A stretch of 64,000 bases of DNA from Dermabacter sp. (GCA_030538475.1 JAUNTX010000005.1:62001-126000); one strand, 5' to 3'. Positions 33,705 through 43,225 are shown, numbered from the stretch's first letter. Made by a program: numbers and translations. The notes: generated by a model not told the origin, from the sequence alone.

Positions 33705-34307
33705 CTAGCGTGGAGCCTTTCCTTGCATGAGGTCGACGAGGATTGGCATATGTGACGATGGATTCGCTCCCGGTACCCCTGGTTGCATCTCAGGGTCAGC
33801 GGCCCGAGCTGTCACACACGCGCCGTGCACACCGTCGTATGGAAAGGATGGCGAGAGAATCTTCCCTTCCACGAGGCCCAGATCGGTGACGATGCGGTCG
33901 AGCTGCTTTGAGTTCTCGGGTGAGCGCTTGTTCTCGGTGTGCCATCGGAGCCACACCTCGAACTTGAGATTCGAGATCAGCAGCAGGATTCCCTCTTCAT
34001 CAGCGAGCTGGGCTGCCACACGAAGTGTGTGGTGGTCATCGACGTCGACAAGGCACACGCAGTGGTCGTAACCTTTGCCCCTCCGAGTTGCTTCTTCCCG
34101 CGTCTCGATGCACTTGTGCACGACCTTCAGCGGGTCTTTTCCCACGGGAACGGTCTTGACGATAGCTGTCGTGTCCCGGCTTCGCAGGTAGCGGCCCAGG
34201 CCCTCGACATATAGGCGTTCGGTGCGGGTGCCTTCAGTGACGACAAGGATGCGTTCGGCAAGCTGCCGACGAGGCCTGACGGAGCGTCGGCGCTCTCCCC
34301 GTTTCAT
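33705..34307 (-). CDS. RloB-family protein (AbiLii-like)
   Basis: The 200-residue protein has the RloB start ILVVTEGTRTERLYVEGL, an acidic CVCLVDVDDH strand and SNLKFEVWLRWH near residue 115, features of the Toprim-like RloB nuclease group. Its start overlaps the end of the upstream ATPase by 4 nt. RloA-RloB pairs are known beside restriction systems and as lactococcal AbiL. Anti-phage function is therefore likely but not shown by sequence. Confidence 0.8.
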   Translation of the reverse strand: MKRGERRRSVRPRRQLAERILVVTEGTRTERLYVEGLGRYLRSRDTTAIVKTVPVGKDPLKVVHKCIETREEATRRGKGYDHCVCLVDVDDHHTLRVAAQLADEEGILLLISNLKFEVWLRWHTENKRSPENSKQLDRIVTDLGLVEGKILSPSFPYDGVHGACVTARAADPEMQPGVPGANPSSHMPILVDLMQGKAPR

Positions 34308-35653
34308 GACTCGCGCGCCCCGTTAGCGTCGGCAAGCGCGGCAAACAGGCCTGGCGACAGCCGAGGAGTTCCCCCGTATCGTCCCGTGAGGTAGCGCTTC
34401 GCGACATTGGCATCCGGGTGTTTGGGGAAGTCGGCCAAGCAGGTCAACTCGGTGACGCCCTCATTCGTTTTGTCCGTGAACCAAATCTGTTCCGGCGCCA
34501 AACCCACCTCACTCAGTGGAGACAGGATGTAGGACTCGTGGCTGGTGAAGATGAGTTGCGCGTGACGGGTGTTGACGGATGGGTCCGCAAATGCTCCTAA
34601 GAGCGCTTCCAGCAGGTGAGGGTGAAGACTCGAGTCGATCTCGTCGACGAGGAGAAGCCCTCCCCTGCGGAGCGCTTCCAATGCGGGTACTGCGATCGCG
34701 AGCCAGGCGATGGTCCCGTCGCTTTCCTCGTTAACCGAGAACGGCGGGCAGTCGTCAGTGGTCCCTCGGTGGGTGAAGAGGAGATGCCGCACGACCAGCT
34801 CGAGTTCATCATCGGCCAAGTCCTCCTGACTCTCCGGGGCCTCGGGCTGGCTTGCATCGTCGGCCAGGCGGTTATCTTCTTCGCGCAGGTCACGTTCGAG
34901 GCGGCTGAGCGCTCGACTAATCCTCTCTGGGATGTTCCTTTCCTCGATACTGACGTTTGTGACGCCGATGTCTGCGACATGGAGCAGTGCTTCGAGGTCT
35001 CCGAAGGTGACATCTCCATCCGCCAGCGAGTCTGCGATGCTCGCCAAGCGCGCTTCGCGGTGAGAATCCTTCACTAGGACAATGTCGAAGCTTTCGACCA
35101 GATCGCTAGCGAAGGCATGCAGCAATGATCCTTTCAGCAGGAGAGCACGGCTGAGAACAAGTTCTCGGGGCGTGACCTCGACCTTGCCTCGAAGAGCCGA
35201 GTGGAAAGCGAGAACGCCCTGGTCTCGATCACGCTCAAGCAGGGTCCGCCAACGTGAACTGGGGATGTCACGCAGCCATTCCCGGCTGATCCCATCCTGA
35301 TCGACCTCAAAGCCGTACACGTAGCGGCGCCCATCATGAACCAGATCGAGTTCGTAGAGACTCGTCGAGGTTCGGGAGGATCCGTCAAGTTTGAACGGCG
35401 CCCGGTGCATGGACTTCGAGCCCTGCCAGACAGTTGCGGACAGCCGGATTGCAGTCACGGCGTAGCGGAGCGCGTCCAGGACGGCCGACTTGCCCGTCGC
35501 GTTCCCCCCGAAGATGCCAGCAAGTGGATAGCTCACCGCGTTCCAGTCGCCATCCTTGGGCTGGAGGGTCTTCAGCGCGGGGTGGAGGAGGTCAACCGTG
35601 ATCTCGTCACGGATGCTCTTGTGGTTGCGCACTGTGAAACTCAACAAGATCAT
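34304..35653 (-). CDS. RloA/AbiLi-like AAA ATPase
   Basis: The 449-residue protein is an SMC/OLD-type ATPase. It starts MILLSFTVRNHKSIRDE and has Walker A GGNATGKS (about 49-56), a signature/insert region rich in acidic residues, Walker B LLLVDEIDSSLHP and the switch FTSHESYIL. With the RloB gene it forms an AbiL-like two-gene unit. Codon use appears less G/C-biased than in flanking housekeeping genes, in line with transfer. No restriction-modification genes are nearby. Confidence 0.82.
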   Translation of the reverse strand: MILLSFTVRNHKSIRDEITVDLLHPALKTLQPKDGDWNAVSYPLAGIFGGNATGKSAVLDALRYAVTAIRLSATVWQGSKSMHRAPFKLDGSSRTSTSLYELDLVHDGRRYVYGFEVDQDGISREWLRDIPSSRWRTLLERDRDQGVLAFHSALRGKVEVTPRELVLSRALLLKGSLLHAFASDLVESFDIVLVKDSHREARLASIADSLADGDVTFGDLEALLHVADIGVTNVSIEERNIPERISRALSRLERDLREEDNRLADDASQPEAPESQEDLADDELELVVRHLLFTHRGTTDDCPPFSVNEESDGTIAWLAIAVPALEALRRGGLLLVDEIDSSLHPHLLEALLGAFADPSVNTRHAQLIFTSHESYILSPLSEVGLAPEQIWFTDKTNEGVTELTCLADFPKHPDANVAKRYLTGRYGGTPRLSPGLFAALADANGARES

Positions 35654-35713
35654 GCGGCCACCCTAGCACTCTCAACATGCCAGATTCTACGTTTTTCGAG
35701 CAGAAGGGCTCGC

Positions 35714-36493
35714 TTAGGTAGTGGTGCCGGGTTTCACGGATCGTAGGCCCCGCTTCACGATGCGGGCGGTCGCAGCAGCATCACTTTCTGCGGACCACCG
35801 CCCACACAGGTCGATGGCCCACTCCGGGCACGTCTTAGCGGCATCATTAATCCAATTGCCTACCGAGTCCTGCACATACCGAGAGGCGTCAGCCCGCAGC
35901 GGGTGCAAGATTGGCTCGCCCAGTTCAGGTCGACGCTTCAACGTGGGGATATGAGCTGCCCACACTCCACGCGGGCGAAGCGCCTCACTGGCGAACCGGC
36001 GGATCCGCTCCGAGGGGTCACTCGTCCATCCAGCGAGCACCTCGATGCTGACATCAAGGTCACTCACCAAAGTTGAGCGCGCAGCCATCCACGCCCATTC
36101 GCGAACGGCAAAATGCTCATCGTCCGCTAAGCGTCGGAGATCATCGAGCAGCACCTCGGGCCCATCAGTGGTACGGGCCGCGAGGAGGAAACACACCCAC
36201 CCACGCACAGTGTCCGAGGTGTGGGCGGCCAAGTGTTCAACCTGGGTCCTGTCGAGGCGATTGGCCAGAGCAGCGCCAATGCCCGTCATACGCTTCACGA
36301 TGCCCACGGCCTGCAGCTCGGAGACACTCGAGCACAGCTCCTTATCGACACCCGGAATCGCCGCCTGCAGCAAAACGGCATGGTCAACAGCAAGTGCCTC
36401 GGTGAGCGTGCGGGTAGAAGCCGTCCCCAGGTTGAGAGCTCTCAGGCGAGTTTCGCTCATGTCCGCGCGGCTGCGCGCCCCACGGACGCTCAT
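35714..36493 (-). CDS. DNA alkylation repair enzyme (HEAT-like, AlkC/AlkD type)
   Basis: The 259-residue protein consists of HEAT-like helical repeats such as VRGWVCFLLAARTTDGPEVLLDDLRRLADDEHFAVREWAWMAARS. A SERIRRFASEALRPRGVW block resembles bacterial DNA-alkylation-repair glycosylases. The ATG at 36493 overlaps the MarR stop (ATGA) and has GAGGTGG upstream. An ATG at 36460 is an alternative. Co-transcribed with the MarR regulator. Substrate lesions are unknown. Confidence 0.75.
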   Translation of the reverse strand: MSVRGARSRADMSETRLRALNLGTASTRTLTEALAVDHAVLLQAAIPGVDKELCSSVSELQAVGIVKRMTGIGAALANRLDRTQVEHLAAHTSDTVRGWVCFLLAARTTDGPEVLLDDLRRLADDEHFAVREWAWMAARSTLVSDLDVSIEVLAGWTSDPSERIRRFASEALRPRGVWAAHIPTLKRRPELGEPILHPLRADASRYVQDSVGNWINDAAKTCPEWAIDLCGRWSAESDAAATARIVKRGLRSVKPGTTT

Positions 36494-36975
36494 TCCGCCA
36501 CCTCGGCAACAAGGTTCTGCTGGACTGCAGCCAACACCAGGGCAGCACTCTCGCACTGGGCAGAGTCAATCCCGATTCCAAGTCGATGAAGCCAGTCGGC
36601 ATAGACCGGCACGAGCTCGCCGATGAGCCTTTCCCCCGCCAGTGTTGTTGTGAGCGTATGTGTACGCCGATCGGTCGCATGCGTCCCGCGCTCAATCAAT
36701 CCATCGCGTACCAACCGCTCCAGCAGCCCAGCGACAGTAGCGGAGGTGACGTCTAAGCGCTCAACCAGCAGTCGAGGGGTAATCCCCGGTTCTGCAGACA
36801 CGGCCAGGAGAGCCGCAAAGCGACCTTCCGACAGGTCGTGACGGGCAAGCAACTGCGCACACGCCGCGTCAATCTGGCGTGCCGTGGTCAGAACGGCCAT
36901 GACCAGGCGCGCGGCTTCGGCTTCGCCAAGCCGGGACAACAGCAACTCCTGCTTAGCGCCTATTGCACTTGTCAT
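36490..36975 (-). CDS. MarR-family regulator
   Basis: The 161-residue protein has a MarR winged helix: LSEGRFAALLAVSAEPGITPRLLVERLDVTSATVAGLLERLVRDGLIERG followed by the wing DRRTHTLTTT. ATG 36975 is 7 nt after TAAAAT (leaderless). A palindrome CTAGGTGCCTAG adjoins that box, so the gene is probably autoregulated and controls the DNA-alkylation gene behind it. Confidence 0.87.
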   Translation of the reverse strand: MTSAIGAKQELLLSRLGEAEAARLVMAVLTTARQIDAACAQLLARHDLSEGRFAALLAVSAEPGITPRLLVERLDVTSATVAGLLERLVRDGLIERGTHATDRRTHTLTTTLAGERLIGELVPVYADWLHRLGIGIDSAQCESAALVLAAVQQNLVAEVAE

Positions 36976-36982
36976 GCACACC

Positions 36983-37000
36983 ATTTTACTAGGTGCCTAG
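36983..37000. promoter_or_regulatory. MarR operator and -10 box
   Basis: Palindrome CTAGG-TG-CCTAG (36989-37000) directly abuts TAAAAT (36988-36983 on the minus strand). The ATG at 36975 follows after 7 nt. TTGCTAGGCACCTAG is a common MarR-type operator form. Confidence 0.65.
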
Positions 37001-37079
37001 CAATATGGCTATCGATTGCCTCGGACTCGCCCTCAATCTGGCGCGCGAGTCGGGCACCAGGACGGATTCGACCGCCTTA

Positions 37080-37481
37080 TCAGGCACCTCTGGGGGCCGG
37101 TGCACCGCCATCGGGCGACCGAAATCCGCTCGCTCCGAGGTCGATGAGGTTGGCATCGATGCCGGAGAGGAACTTCTCGCCGAGGGACGTGAGGGCAAGC
37201 TCCTTCCGCTTGGCTCCCGTGCGGGGTGCGGCAACGTTCTCGCTCGTCAGATAGCCGATGTCTTGGAGGCGCTTCACGGTGCGGTACAGGCCCCGCTCGG
37301 TGACCTGCCAGCCCGTGACCGCCGTGAGGTGCTCGGTCAGGGTGGCCACCATGACCGGTTGGTGCATGGCGACGAGACGCAGGACAACCGGGGTGAGCAT
37401 CGCCTTCTTGTAGGTCTCGACCCACGAATCAATCCGATGGGCCACCCATTCGTCGTCCTCGTTGGGGCGTTCGGCGCTCAC
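37080..37481 (-). CDS. PadR-family regulator
   Basis: The 133-residue protein has a PadR-like winged helix (MLTPVVLRLVAMHQPVMVATLTEHLTAVTGWQVTERGLYRTVKRLQDIGYLTS). It starts 3 nt after the small membrane-protein gene. The palindrome at 37946-37960 ahead of that operon is its likely operator. Confidence 0.82.
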   Translation of the reverse strand: MSAERPNEDDEWVAHRIDSWVETYKKAMLTPVVLRLVAMHQPVMVATLTEHLTAVTGWQVTERGLYRTVKRLQDIGYLTSENVAAPRTGAKRKELALTSLGEKFLSGIDANLIDLGASGFRSPDGGAPAPRGA

Positions 37482-37484
37482 GCC

Positions 37485-37937
37485 TCAGTCCTCCCAGCCG
37501 CGGCCGAGCACGGATCCGAGCAGGCTGATCAGGAGCCCGATGCCCCAGGCGGAGCTCATGACGAGTGTTGCGCCGAACCACGGGCTCGCGAGCAGATCGT
37601 GGGCGGCACCTTCTGCGCCACCGGGCCCTCCGGCCACAGCGATAGTTCGGATGGTCGCGTGCACATTGAACGAGGTGGTCACCACGACGAACGCGATGGC
37701 GTGGGCGATGGCGCCTCCGAAGCGCACCCTCGTGAGCGCACGACGATTCAGCCACATCCAGGCGGCGATCCCCAGGGCGACCGCGGCGGTCAGTAGGCCG
37801 ACCACGAGGGTGATGCGACCCCCGGAGAGGATGATGACGGCGTGAACCAGACCCATCGCGACCATGAGAACGAGGGTGTAGGGCAGCAGGAGGGTTCGGG
37901 CATTTATGGTGGCAGGGGGTGAGGTTGTCGCATCCAT
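37485..37937 (-). CDS. Small membrane protein, four predicted TM helices
   Basis: The 150-residue protein has hydrophobic helices near LLLPYTLVLMVAMGLVHAVIIL, ITLVVGLLTAAVALGIAAWMWL, IAHAIAFVVVTT and MSSAWGIGLLISLLGSVL. I do not recognise the family. ATG 37937 lies 6 nt after TACAGT; the longer frame extends into tRNA-Leu. First gene of an operon with PadR. Confidence 0.7.
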   Translation of the reverse strand: MDATTSPPATINARTLLLPYTLVLMVAMGLVHAVIILSGGRITLVVGLLTAAVALGIAAWMWLNRRALTRVRFGGAIAHAIAFVVVTTSFNVHATIRTIAVAGGPGGAEGAAHDLLASPWFGATLVMSSAWGIGLLISLLGSVLGRGWED

Positions 37938-37943
37938 ACCAGC

Positions 37944-37960
37944 ACTGTACCACTGGTACA
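37944..37960. promoter_or_regulatory. PadR-type operator and -10 box
   Basis: Perfect 15-bp palindrome TGTACCACTGGTACA (37946-37960) overlaps the -10 box TACAGT (37949-37944, minus strand). The downstream ATG at 37937 follows after 6 nt. Confidence 0.65.
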
Positions 37961-38080
37961 GGTCCACGGGTAGACTCTGGCCCCACCCCGACGGCAAGGT
38001 TGGGCTAAAAGCGCCCCTGGCACACAAGTAGCCCCCAACCCGAGAGACAAACTCCCAGGTCAGGGGCCGTGGTGTTCGCG

Positions 38081-38162
<82 letters not shown>

Positions 38163-38212
38163 GAACCCCACGAGCCTACCCGTCACCGGCCCCGCGCGCA
38201 CCCTCTTGCACG

Positions 38213-38255
38213 TGTATCATCCACTTGATACAGGCTGTACCGCATCATTGATACA
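38213..38255. promoter_or_regulatory. Tandem operators of the YtrA-type GntR regulator
   Basis: TGTATCA-N6-TGATACA (38213-38232) is perfect. A second 20-bp element (38236-38255) begins TGTACCG and ends TGATACA. They lie just upstream of the membrane protein-GntR operon, as YtrA family sites do. Confidence 0.65.
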
Positions 38256-38267
38256 GGAGGTGGCGCC

Positions 38268-39203
38268 ATGGGCTCCGGAGTTGTTGTTCTTGTCGCGGTA
38301 CTGATCGCCCTCGTCTTTGCCCTCGCCTGGGCGATCCACTCACGGGCGAGCGCCCGAACATCGCTCACGGGCGGCCATCCCACGCTCACCGCCGCCGTGC
38401 GGTTCGAGCGGCGCCGCGCCCTCGCCTCGTTGACCCTCACGCTCGTCCTCTTGACGGCAAGTGTTGTCGCTGGACTGCACGAGACCCATCTGCTCGGCCT
38501 CCCCCTCATCCTTGCCCCCGCCGTGGCCGGCACTGGCGGCCTCCTGCTGTACGCCGCGACGCCTCTGCCCTCCCTCCCGCTGGAGCCTGACAGCACCCGC
38601 ACCGCGCGGCTCGAACGCCGTCGGCCCTGGAGCTTCCTCAGCACTCGCGCCCGCATCGGTCTGGCGGCCCTCAGCATCCTCGCCATCAGCCTCTTCGTTA
38701 CGACCGGCGCCACATCCTCCCCCGATCACCTCGGGCGGTTCCGCACGATCACGTTTTCTCGCGCGATGGCCAGCAGTTCGTCGGGCCCCTACCCCGGCTG
38801 GTACTACACCGTGCCCCTTCTCATCGCGACCGCTCTGTTCATCGGGGCCGCTCTGCTCGCTCTGCACCGACTCGCAAGCACCCCGTCCCTGCACGGTCCT
38901 GATCTTGCCGAGGCCGATCTCCAGTGGCGCCGCGCCTCCACGAGCATCCTCACGGCCCTCATCGCCGCCGTTCTGTGCCTCGAACTCGGCGGTATTGCGT
39001 TCCTCGCGGGGCTCACCATGCGCAGCGCTGCCGAGGGCATGCAGGCACCGTTCGCCTCCACCATCGCCGCCCCGGGCCTCCTCACCCTCGGGGCCATCAC
39101 GCTCGTGGTCAGCCTCGTGTGGTTCTTACTCGCCGTGCGTCGGGCCGTCGATCTCTCCCGCACGGTCGGCGCCCGCACCTCCCGCCCCCTCCCCCACGCG
39201 TGA
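38268..39203 (+). CDS. Membrane protein of a GntR-controlled operon
   Basis: The 311-residue protein has about eight hydrophobic segments, such as VVVLVAVLIALVFALAWAI, LGLPLILAPAVAGTGGLLLYA, IGLAALSILAISLFVTT and VPLLIATALFIGAALLAL. I do not recognise the family. GGAGG precedes the ATG. It is 14 nt before the GntR regulator gene and shares its operators. Confidence 0.7.
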   Translation: MGSGVVVLVAVLIALVFALAWAIHSRASARTSLTGGHPTLTAAVRFERRRALASLTLTLVLLTASVVAGLHETHLLGLPLILAPAVAGTGGLLLYAATPLPSLPLEPDSTRTARLERRRPWSFLSTRARIGLAALSILAISLFVTTGATSSPDHLGRFRTITFSRAMASSSSGPYPGWYYTVPLLIATALFIGAALLALHRLASTPSLHGPDLAEADLQWRRASTSILTALIAAVLCLELGGIAFLAGLTMRSAAEGMQAPFASTIAAPGLLTLGAITLVVSLVWFLLAVRRAVDLSRTVGARTSRPLPHA

Positions 39204-39217
39204 GCGGTGGACGCAGA

Positions 39218-39610
39218 ATGATCTCCCTGGATCCCACCAGTCCCGTCCCCCCGTACGAACAGGTCCGCGAAGGCCTCGCGGCGCTCATCCGTATCGGCGC
39301 CATCGCGGGCGGCCACCGGCTCCCCTCGATCCGCCAACTCGCGGGCGATCTGCGCATCGCCCCCGGCACCGTCGCCCGCGCCTACTCCGAACTGGAAAGC
39401 GCGGGGCTCATTGAGTCGAGCCGCGCCAGGGGCACGCGGGTACTGCCCGGCCAAGGGGCCGACACCCGCCTGACCGCCGCAGCGGCCCGCTACGTGGAGG
39501 CCACGCGCGGGCACGGGGTGGAGCTGGCCGATGCGCTCGCCGCGGTCCGGGCCGCATGGTCACCCGCTCCCCCACCCGTCACAGGCGAGAGTGGGCGGTC
39601 AGGGGAATAA
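39218..39610 (+). CDS. GntR-family (YtrA subfamily) regulator
   Basis: The 130-residue protein begins with the subfamily start ISLDPTSPVPPYEQVREGLAALI. It continues with the winged helix GHRLPSIRQLAGDLRIAPGTVARAYSELESAGLIES and only a short C-terminal tail, as in YtrA. It probably represses its own operon through the repeats at 38213-38255. Confidence 0.87.
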   Translation: MISLDPTSPVPPYEQVREGLAALIRIGAIAGGHRLPSIRQLAGDLRIAPGTVARAYSELESAGLIESSRARGTRVLPGQGADTRLTAAAARYVEATRGHGVELADALAAVRAAWSPAPPPVTGESGRSGE

Positions 39611-39653
39611 TGGTGCGAGGCCCCGCACCCAAGCGCATTCAAGGAGCACCCGC

Positions 39654-40190
39654 ATGACCCGCACCGCCCTGGACACCGAATCCTCGTGGTTCGATGACAA
39701 CGAGATGGCCGAACTGCGCCGTAAGCTCCCCATCCTCTACGTGGACATCGTGCCCGTGAGGCTCGATTCCTACGGCACGATCAGCGAGGTGGGTCTGCTT
39801 CTTCGGGCCGACGGGGCCGGGCGGATCGTCCGCTCGCTCGTGTCGGGGCGGGTGCTCGTGCACGAAAGCCTGCGCGAGGCCATCATTCGGCACGTGGAGA
39901 AGGATTTGGGGTCCGTGGCGTGGCCGAAGCCGCCCGCCTCGCTCACCCCGTTCACGGTCGCGGAATATTTCCCGACGCCGGGCATCTCCGCGTTCGTGGA
40001 TGCCCGCCAGCACGCCGTCTCGCTCGCCTATATTGTCCCGGTCGAAGGCGACTGCGCGCCCCAGCAAGACGCGCTCGAACTGGGATGGTTCGCGGCCGAC
40101 ACCCTGGCGTCGTCGCCGGTCATGGAAGAAATGCAGGACTCCCACGCGATCATTCTTCGCCGGGCGCTGGCCACGGGCGGGATCATCTAG
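39654..40190 (+). CDS. NUDIX-like hydrolase (DUF4916)
   Basis: The 178-residue protein has a NUDIX-like beta-alpha-beta pattern with GRVLVHESLREAIIRHVEKDLG, a degenerate NUDIX box lacking the canonical REXXEE. This matches the DUF4916 group. AAGGAG precedes the ATG. It converges with rdgB by 4 nt. Catalytic activity is doubtful. Confidence 0.7.
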   Translation: MTRTALDTESSWFDDNEMAELRRKLPILYVDIVPVRLDSYGTISEVGLLLRADGAGRIVRSLVSGRVLVHESLREAIIRHVEKDLGSVAWPKPPASLTPFTVAEYFPTPGISAFVDARQHAVSLAYIVPVEGDCAPQQDALELGWFAADTLASSPVMEEMQDSHAIILRRALATGGII

Positions 40191-40843
40191 CCGGCGAGAA
40201 GGCTGCCCAGGCGCGCGGCGAGTGCGCGAAATGCCTGGCCCCGGTGGCTGATGCGGTTCTTGTCCTCGGGGCTCAGTTGGGCCGACGTCACGGTGAAACC
40301 ATCCGGGATAAAGAGCGGATCGTAACCAAACCCACCCTCGCCACGCGGGGCGCTCAGCAGGTGCCCGCTCATCCGGCCTTCCTCGACGATCTCCCGCTCG
40401 CCGGGGCCGACGTCCGCTCCCCCGGCCGCACCCACGCTGCCGGGGATCACGGCCGCTGCCGCGCACACGAACGACGCGGCCCGATGCTCGGGAGCGATAT
40501 CGGCCAGCTGCGCGAGCAGCAGCGCGTTGTTCGCCGCATCATCGCCGTGGACACCCGCCCAGCGGGCGCTGAAAATACCGGGCGCGCCGCCCAGGATGTC
40601 GACGCTGAGGCCCGAATCGTCGGCGATGGCCATGAGCCCCGTCGCCTCTGCTGCCGCCCGCGCCTTGATAAGGGCGTTCTCGCGAAAGCTCGTACCATCC
40701 TCCACGGGATCGGCAAGACCCAACTGGCCGCTCGAAACAACCGAGGCAGGATCGAGGCCCGGCACTGCCCCGGCAAGGACGGTGCGCAGCTCCGCGAGCT
40801 TCTTCGCGTTGTGGCTCGCGAGGACGAAACGGGGCGCGCTCAC
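40187..40843 (-). CDS. rdgB: RdgB/HAM1-type dITP/XTP pyrophosphatase
   Basis: The 218-residue enzyme cleans non-canonical purine NTPs from the nucleotide pool. It has [35 protein letters not shown] and the C-terminal [11 protein letters not shown]. The start is a GTG at 40843 overlapping the rph stop (GTGA). A glycine/alanine insert ([16 protein letters not shown]) lies in the middle. Last gene of the murI operon. Confidence 0.92.
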   Translation of the reverse strand: MSAPRFVLASHNAKKLAELRTVLAGAVPGLDPASVVSSGQLGLADPVEDGTSFRENALIKARAAAEATGLMAIADDSGLSVDILGGAPGIFSARWAGVHGDDAANNALLLAQLADIAPEHRAASFVCAAAAVIPGSVGAAGGADVGPGEREIVEEGRMSGHLLSAPRGEGGFGYDPLFIPDGFTVTSAQLSPEDKNRISHRGQAFRALAARLGSLLAG

Positions 40844-41604
40844 GAGGACTGGGCCCCCGCGCGGTCCCGTCCAAAGGCCGCGAGCTGCGCGGCAATGAGG
40901 CTCGTGCAGCCGTCGGCCGCCAGGCCCAGCAGAGCGTTCAGTTCGTCGTAGCTGAACGGGGCGCCCTCGGCGGTGCCCTGCACCTCCACGAAATGCCCCG
41001 AGCCGGTCATCACCACGTTCATGTCGGTTTGGGCCGCCACGTCCTCGCGATACTCCAGATCCAGGAGCGGGCGCCCGTCCACGATGCCGACACTCACGGC
41101 CGCGACCGAATCGGTCAGCACTTCCGCGAGCACGGGAATGGACGTGTGCCGCTTGCCCCACGTCACCGCATCCACGAGGGCCACGTAGGCGCCCGTGATG
41201 GCGGCGGTGCGCGTGCCACCGTCGGCCTGCAGCACGTCGCAATCGATCTGGATCGTGTTCTCCCCAAGGGCCTCAAGATCCACCACGGAGCGCAAGGAGC
41301 GGCCGATCAGGCGGGAAATTTCGTGGGTGCGCCCACCGATCTTGCCCTTGACGCTCTCGCGGTCCGACCGGGTGCCGGTCGCGCGCGGCAGCATCGCGTA
41401 TTCCGCGGTGACCCAGCCGGTGCCGCTGCCCTTCTTCCACCGCGGCACGCCCGGCGTGAAGCTCGCGGCGCACAGCACGCGGGTCTTGCCGAACTCGATG
41501 AGACAGCTGCCTTCGGCATGATCGAGCCAGCCGCGCGTGATGCGCACCTCGCGAAGCTGATCGGGGGTGCGTCCATCGACGCGGACGTGGGTGCTCTCAG
41601 TCAT
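40840..41604 (-). CDS. rph: Ribonuclease PH
   Basis: The 254-residue phosphorolytic exonuclease trims tRNA 3' ends. Blocks [47 protein letters not shown] and [21 protein letters not shown] are typical. ATG 41604 overlaps the upstream MBL gene by ATGA. The rph-rdgB order is a common conserved pair. Confidence 0.95.
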   Translation of the reverse strand: MTESTHVRVDGRTPDQLREVRITRGWLDHAEGSCLIEFGKTRVLCAASFTPGVPRWKKGSGTGWVTAEYAMLPRATGTRSDRESVKGKIGGRTHEISRLIGRSLRSVVDLEALGENTIQIDCDVLQADGGTRTAAITGAYVALVDAVTWGKRHTSIPVLAEVLTDSVAAVSVGIVDGRPLLDLEYREDVAAQTDMNVVMTGSGHFVEVQGTAEGAPFSYDELNALLGLAADGCTSLIAAQLAAFGRDRAGAQSS

Positions 41605-42404
41605 GAGGCGGCCTTCCGTGGGGTGATCGTATAGGTCGTGAGGGCGGCTGCCAGTTCCACCGGGCCGTCGAACTCGCCGCGCGCTTCGGCGAGCGGCACC
41701 TCGGGGTCGGTCCACGGCGGCACGTGCGTGAGCAGGAGCGAGCCCACCCCGGCCTCGCGCGCGAGCTCACCCGCGCGCTTGCCCGTGAGGTGAACACCCG
41801 TGAAGTGGTCGTCGCGCCCCTCGATGTATCCCGCTTCCGCGAGCAGCAGATCGGCGCCGCGCGCCAGAGTGCTCACGCCCTCGCACGAGTCCGTATCGCC
41901 CGTATACACGAGGGTGGCCCCCTCGCATTCGAGACGGAAACCGTAAGCGGGAATCGGATGCTCCACCCGGGCGGGAGTGATACGCGCGCTGCCCACCTCG
42001 ATCACCTCCCCCTCCACGAGGGTGCGGAAGCTGAACGGGGCGCGCGAGGCGCCCGGCGGGATCGGATCGGGATTACCCGTCGCGGCGCTCAGGCGCTCAT
42101 CGAGACCGCCCGGCGAATAGATCGTGAGCGTGGGGCAGTTGACGAGCGGGTGATAGGCCACGTACACCTCGAGGCCCGCCAAATCCAGAAAGTGATCGGC
42201 GTGCAGGTGCGAGACCAAGATGAGGTCAATCGTGGACGGATCGATCACTTTTTGCAGATTCGCGAGGGCGCCGCTGCCGCAGTCCATGAGGATGCGGCAA
42301 TGCCCGCCGCGCCCATCGGGCACGGTCACGAGATAGGAGGAGGCCGGCGCCCCGGGGCCCTCGTAGCTGCCGGAACAGCCAATCACGGTGAGGTCGATGC
42401 TCAT
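41601..42404 (-). CDS. MBL-fold metallohydrolase (RNase Z/AtsA-like)
   Basis: The 267-residue protein has the metallo-beta-lactamase motif [11 protein letters not shown], the [11 protein letters not shown] and [17 protein letters not shown] blocks and a C-terminal LLTHVPPW. The fold resembles the ElaC/arylsulfatase-AtsA branch. RNase Z activity would fit its place next to rph but is not proven. ATG 42404 overlaps the murI stop (ATGA). Confidence 0.83.
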   Translation of the reverse strand: MSIDLTVIGCSGSYEGPGAPASSYLVTVPDGRGGHCRILMDCGSGALANLQKVIDPSTIDLILVSHLHADHFLDLAGLEVYVAYHPLVNCPTLTIYSPGGLDERLSAATGNPDPIPPGASRAPFSFRTLVEGEVIEVGSARITPARVEHPIPAYGFRLECEGATLVYTGDTDSCEGVSTLARGADLLLAEAGYIEGRDDHFTGVHLTGKRAGELAREAGVGSLLLTHVPPWTDPEVPLAEARGEFDGPVELAAALTTYTITPRKAAS

Positions 42405-43225
42405 AGGCACTCCGGATCGATCGCGGGAATGGTCGTGGTGTGGGTGATCTCGGGCCCGAGGAAGCGCCGGGAGAGGTGCTCGAAGTCCGTGTCGACGCCC
42501 ACGCGCGGGGCTGTTTCGGAGAACACATGGTGAGCGGCGGTGCGATCCTCGCGCAGCAGGTCCTGTTCGCGCAGCGTGCGAAACACATCGAGCGCGGTCT
42601 CTTCCGAACTGGCCACGAGCGTCACGTCCGGGCCCATGACGTAGCTGATGGCGCCCTGCAGCATCGGGTAGTGGGTGCAGCCCAGCACCACGGTGTCCAC
42701 GCCGCTCTCCTTGAGGGGCGCCAGGTACTCTTCGGCCGCGTCGATCACGTCGGACCCGGCCGTGAGGCCGCTCTCCACGAAGCTCACGAACCGGGGGCAG
42801 GCCGCGGTGGTCACCTCCACGCCGACGGCGGCGTCGAACGCATCCTGGTAGGCGCCCGAGGTGATCGTCGCGCGCGTGCCAATAACCCCGACCCGCTGGT
42901 TGCGGGTCGTGGCCACGGCGCGCCGCACGGCGGGCTTGATGACTTCGAGAACCGGCACGTCATAGCGTTCGCGCGCATCGGCGAGCACCGCCGCAGTGGC
43001 CGTATTGCACGCGATCACGAGCATCTTGACGCCGTGGCTCACGAGCTCGTCCATGACCGCGAGGGAGTAGCGGCGAACGTCGGCCAGGGGCTTATCGCCG
43101 TAGGGGGTGTGGGCAGTATCGCCGATGTAGAACAGCTGCTCGTTCGGAAGCTGGTCGATGATGGCACGGGCCACCGTGAGGCCCCCCAGACCACTGTCAA
43201 AAATCCCGATCGGCGCGTTATTCAC
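42401..43225 (-). CDS. murI: Glutamate racemase
   Basis: The 274-residue enzyme makes D-glutamate for peptidoglycan. Its two catalytic cysteines lie in [10 protein letters not shown] and [10 protein letters not shown]. The N-terminus reads [19 protein letters not shown] 43225 is preferred because TACATT lies 6 nt upstream (leaderless). It is the first gene of the murI-MBL-rph-rdgB operon. Confidence 0.93.
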   Translation of the reverse strand: MNNAPIGIFDSGLGGLTVARAIIDQLPNEQLFYIGDTAHTPYGDKPLADVRRYSLAVMDELVSHGVKMLVIACNTATAAVLADARERYDVPVLEVIKPAVRRAVATTRNQRVGVIGTRATITSGAYQDAFDAAVGVEVTTAACPRFVSFVESGLTAGSDVIDAAEEYLAPLKESGVDTVVLGCTHYPMLQGAISYVMGPDVTLVASSEETALDVFRTLREQDLLREDRTAAHHVFSETAPRVGVDTDFEHLSRRFLGPEITHTTTIPAIDPECL

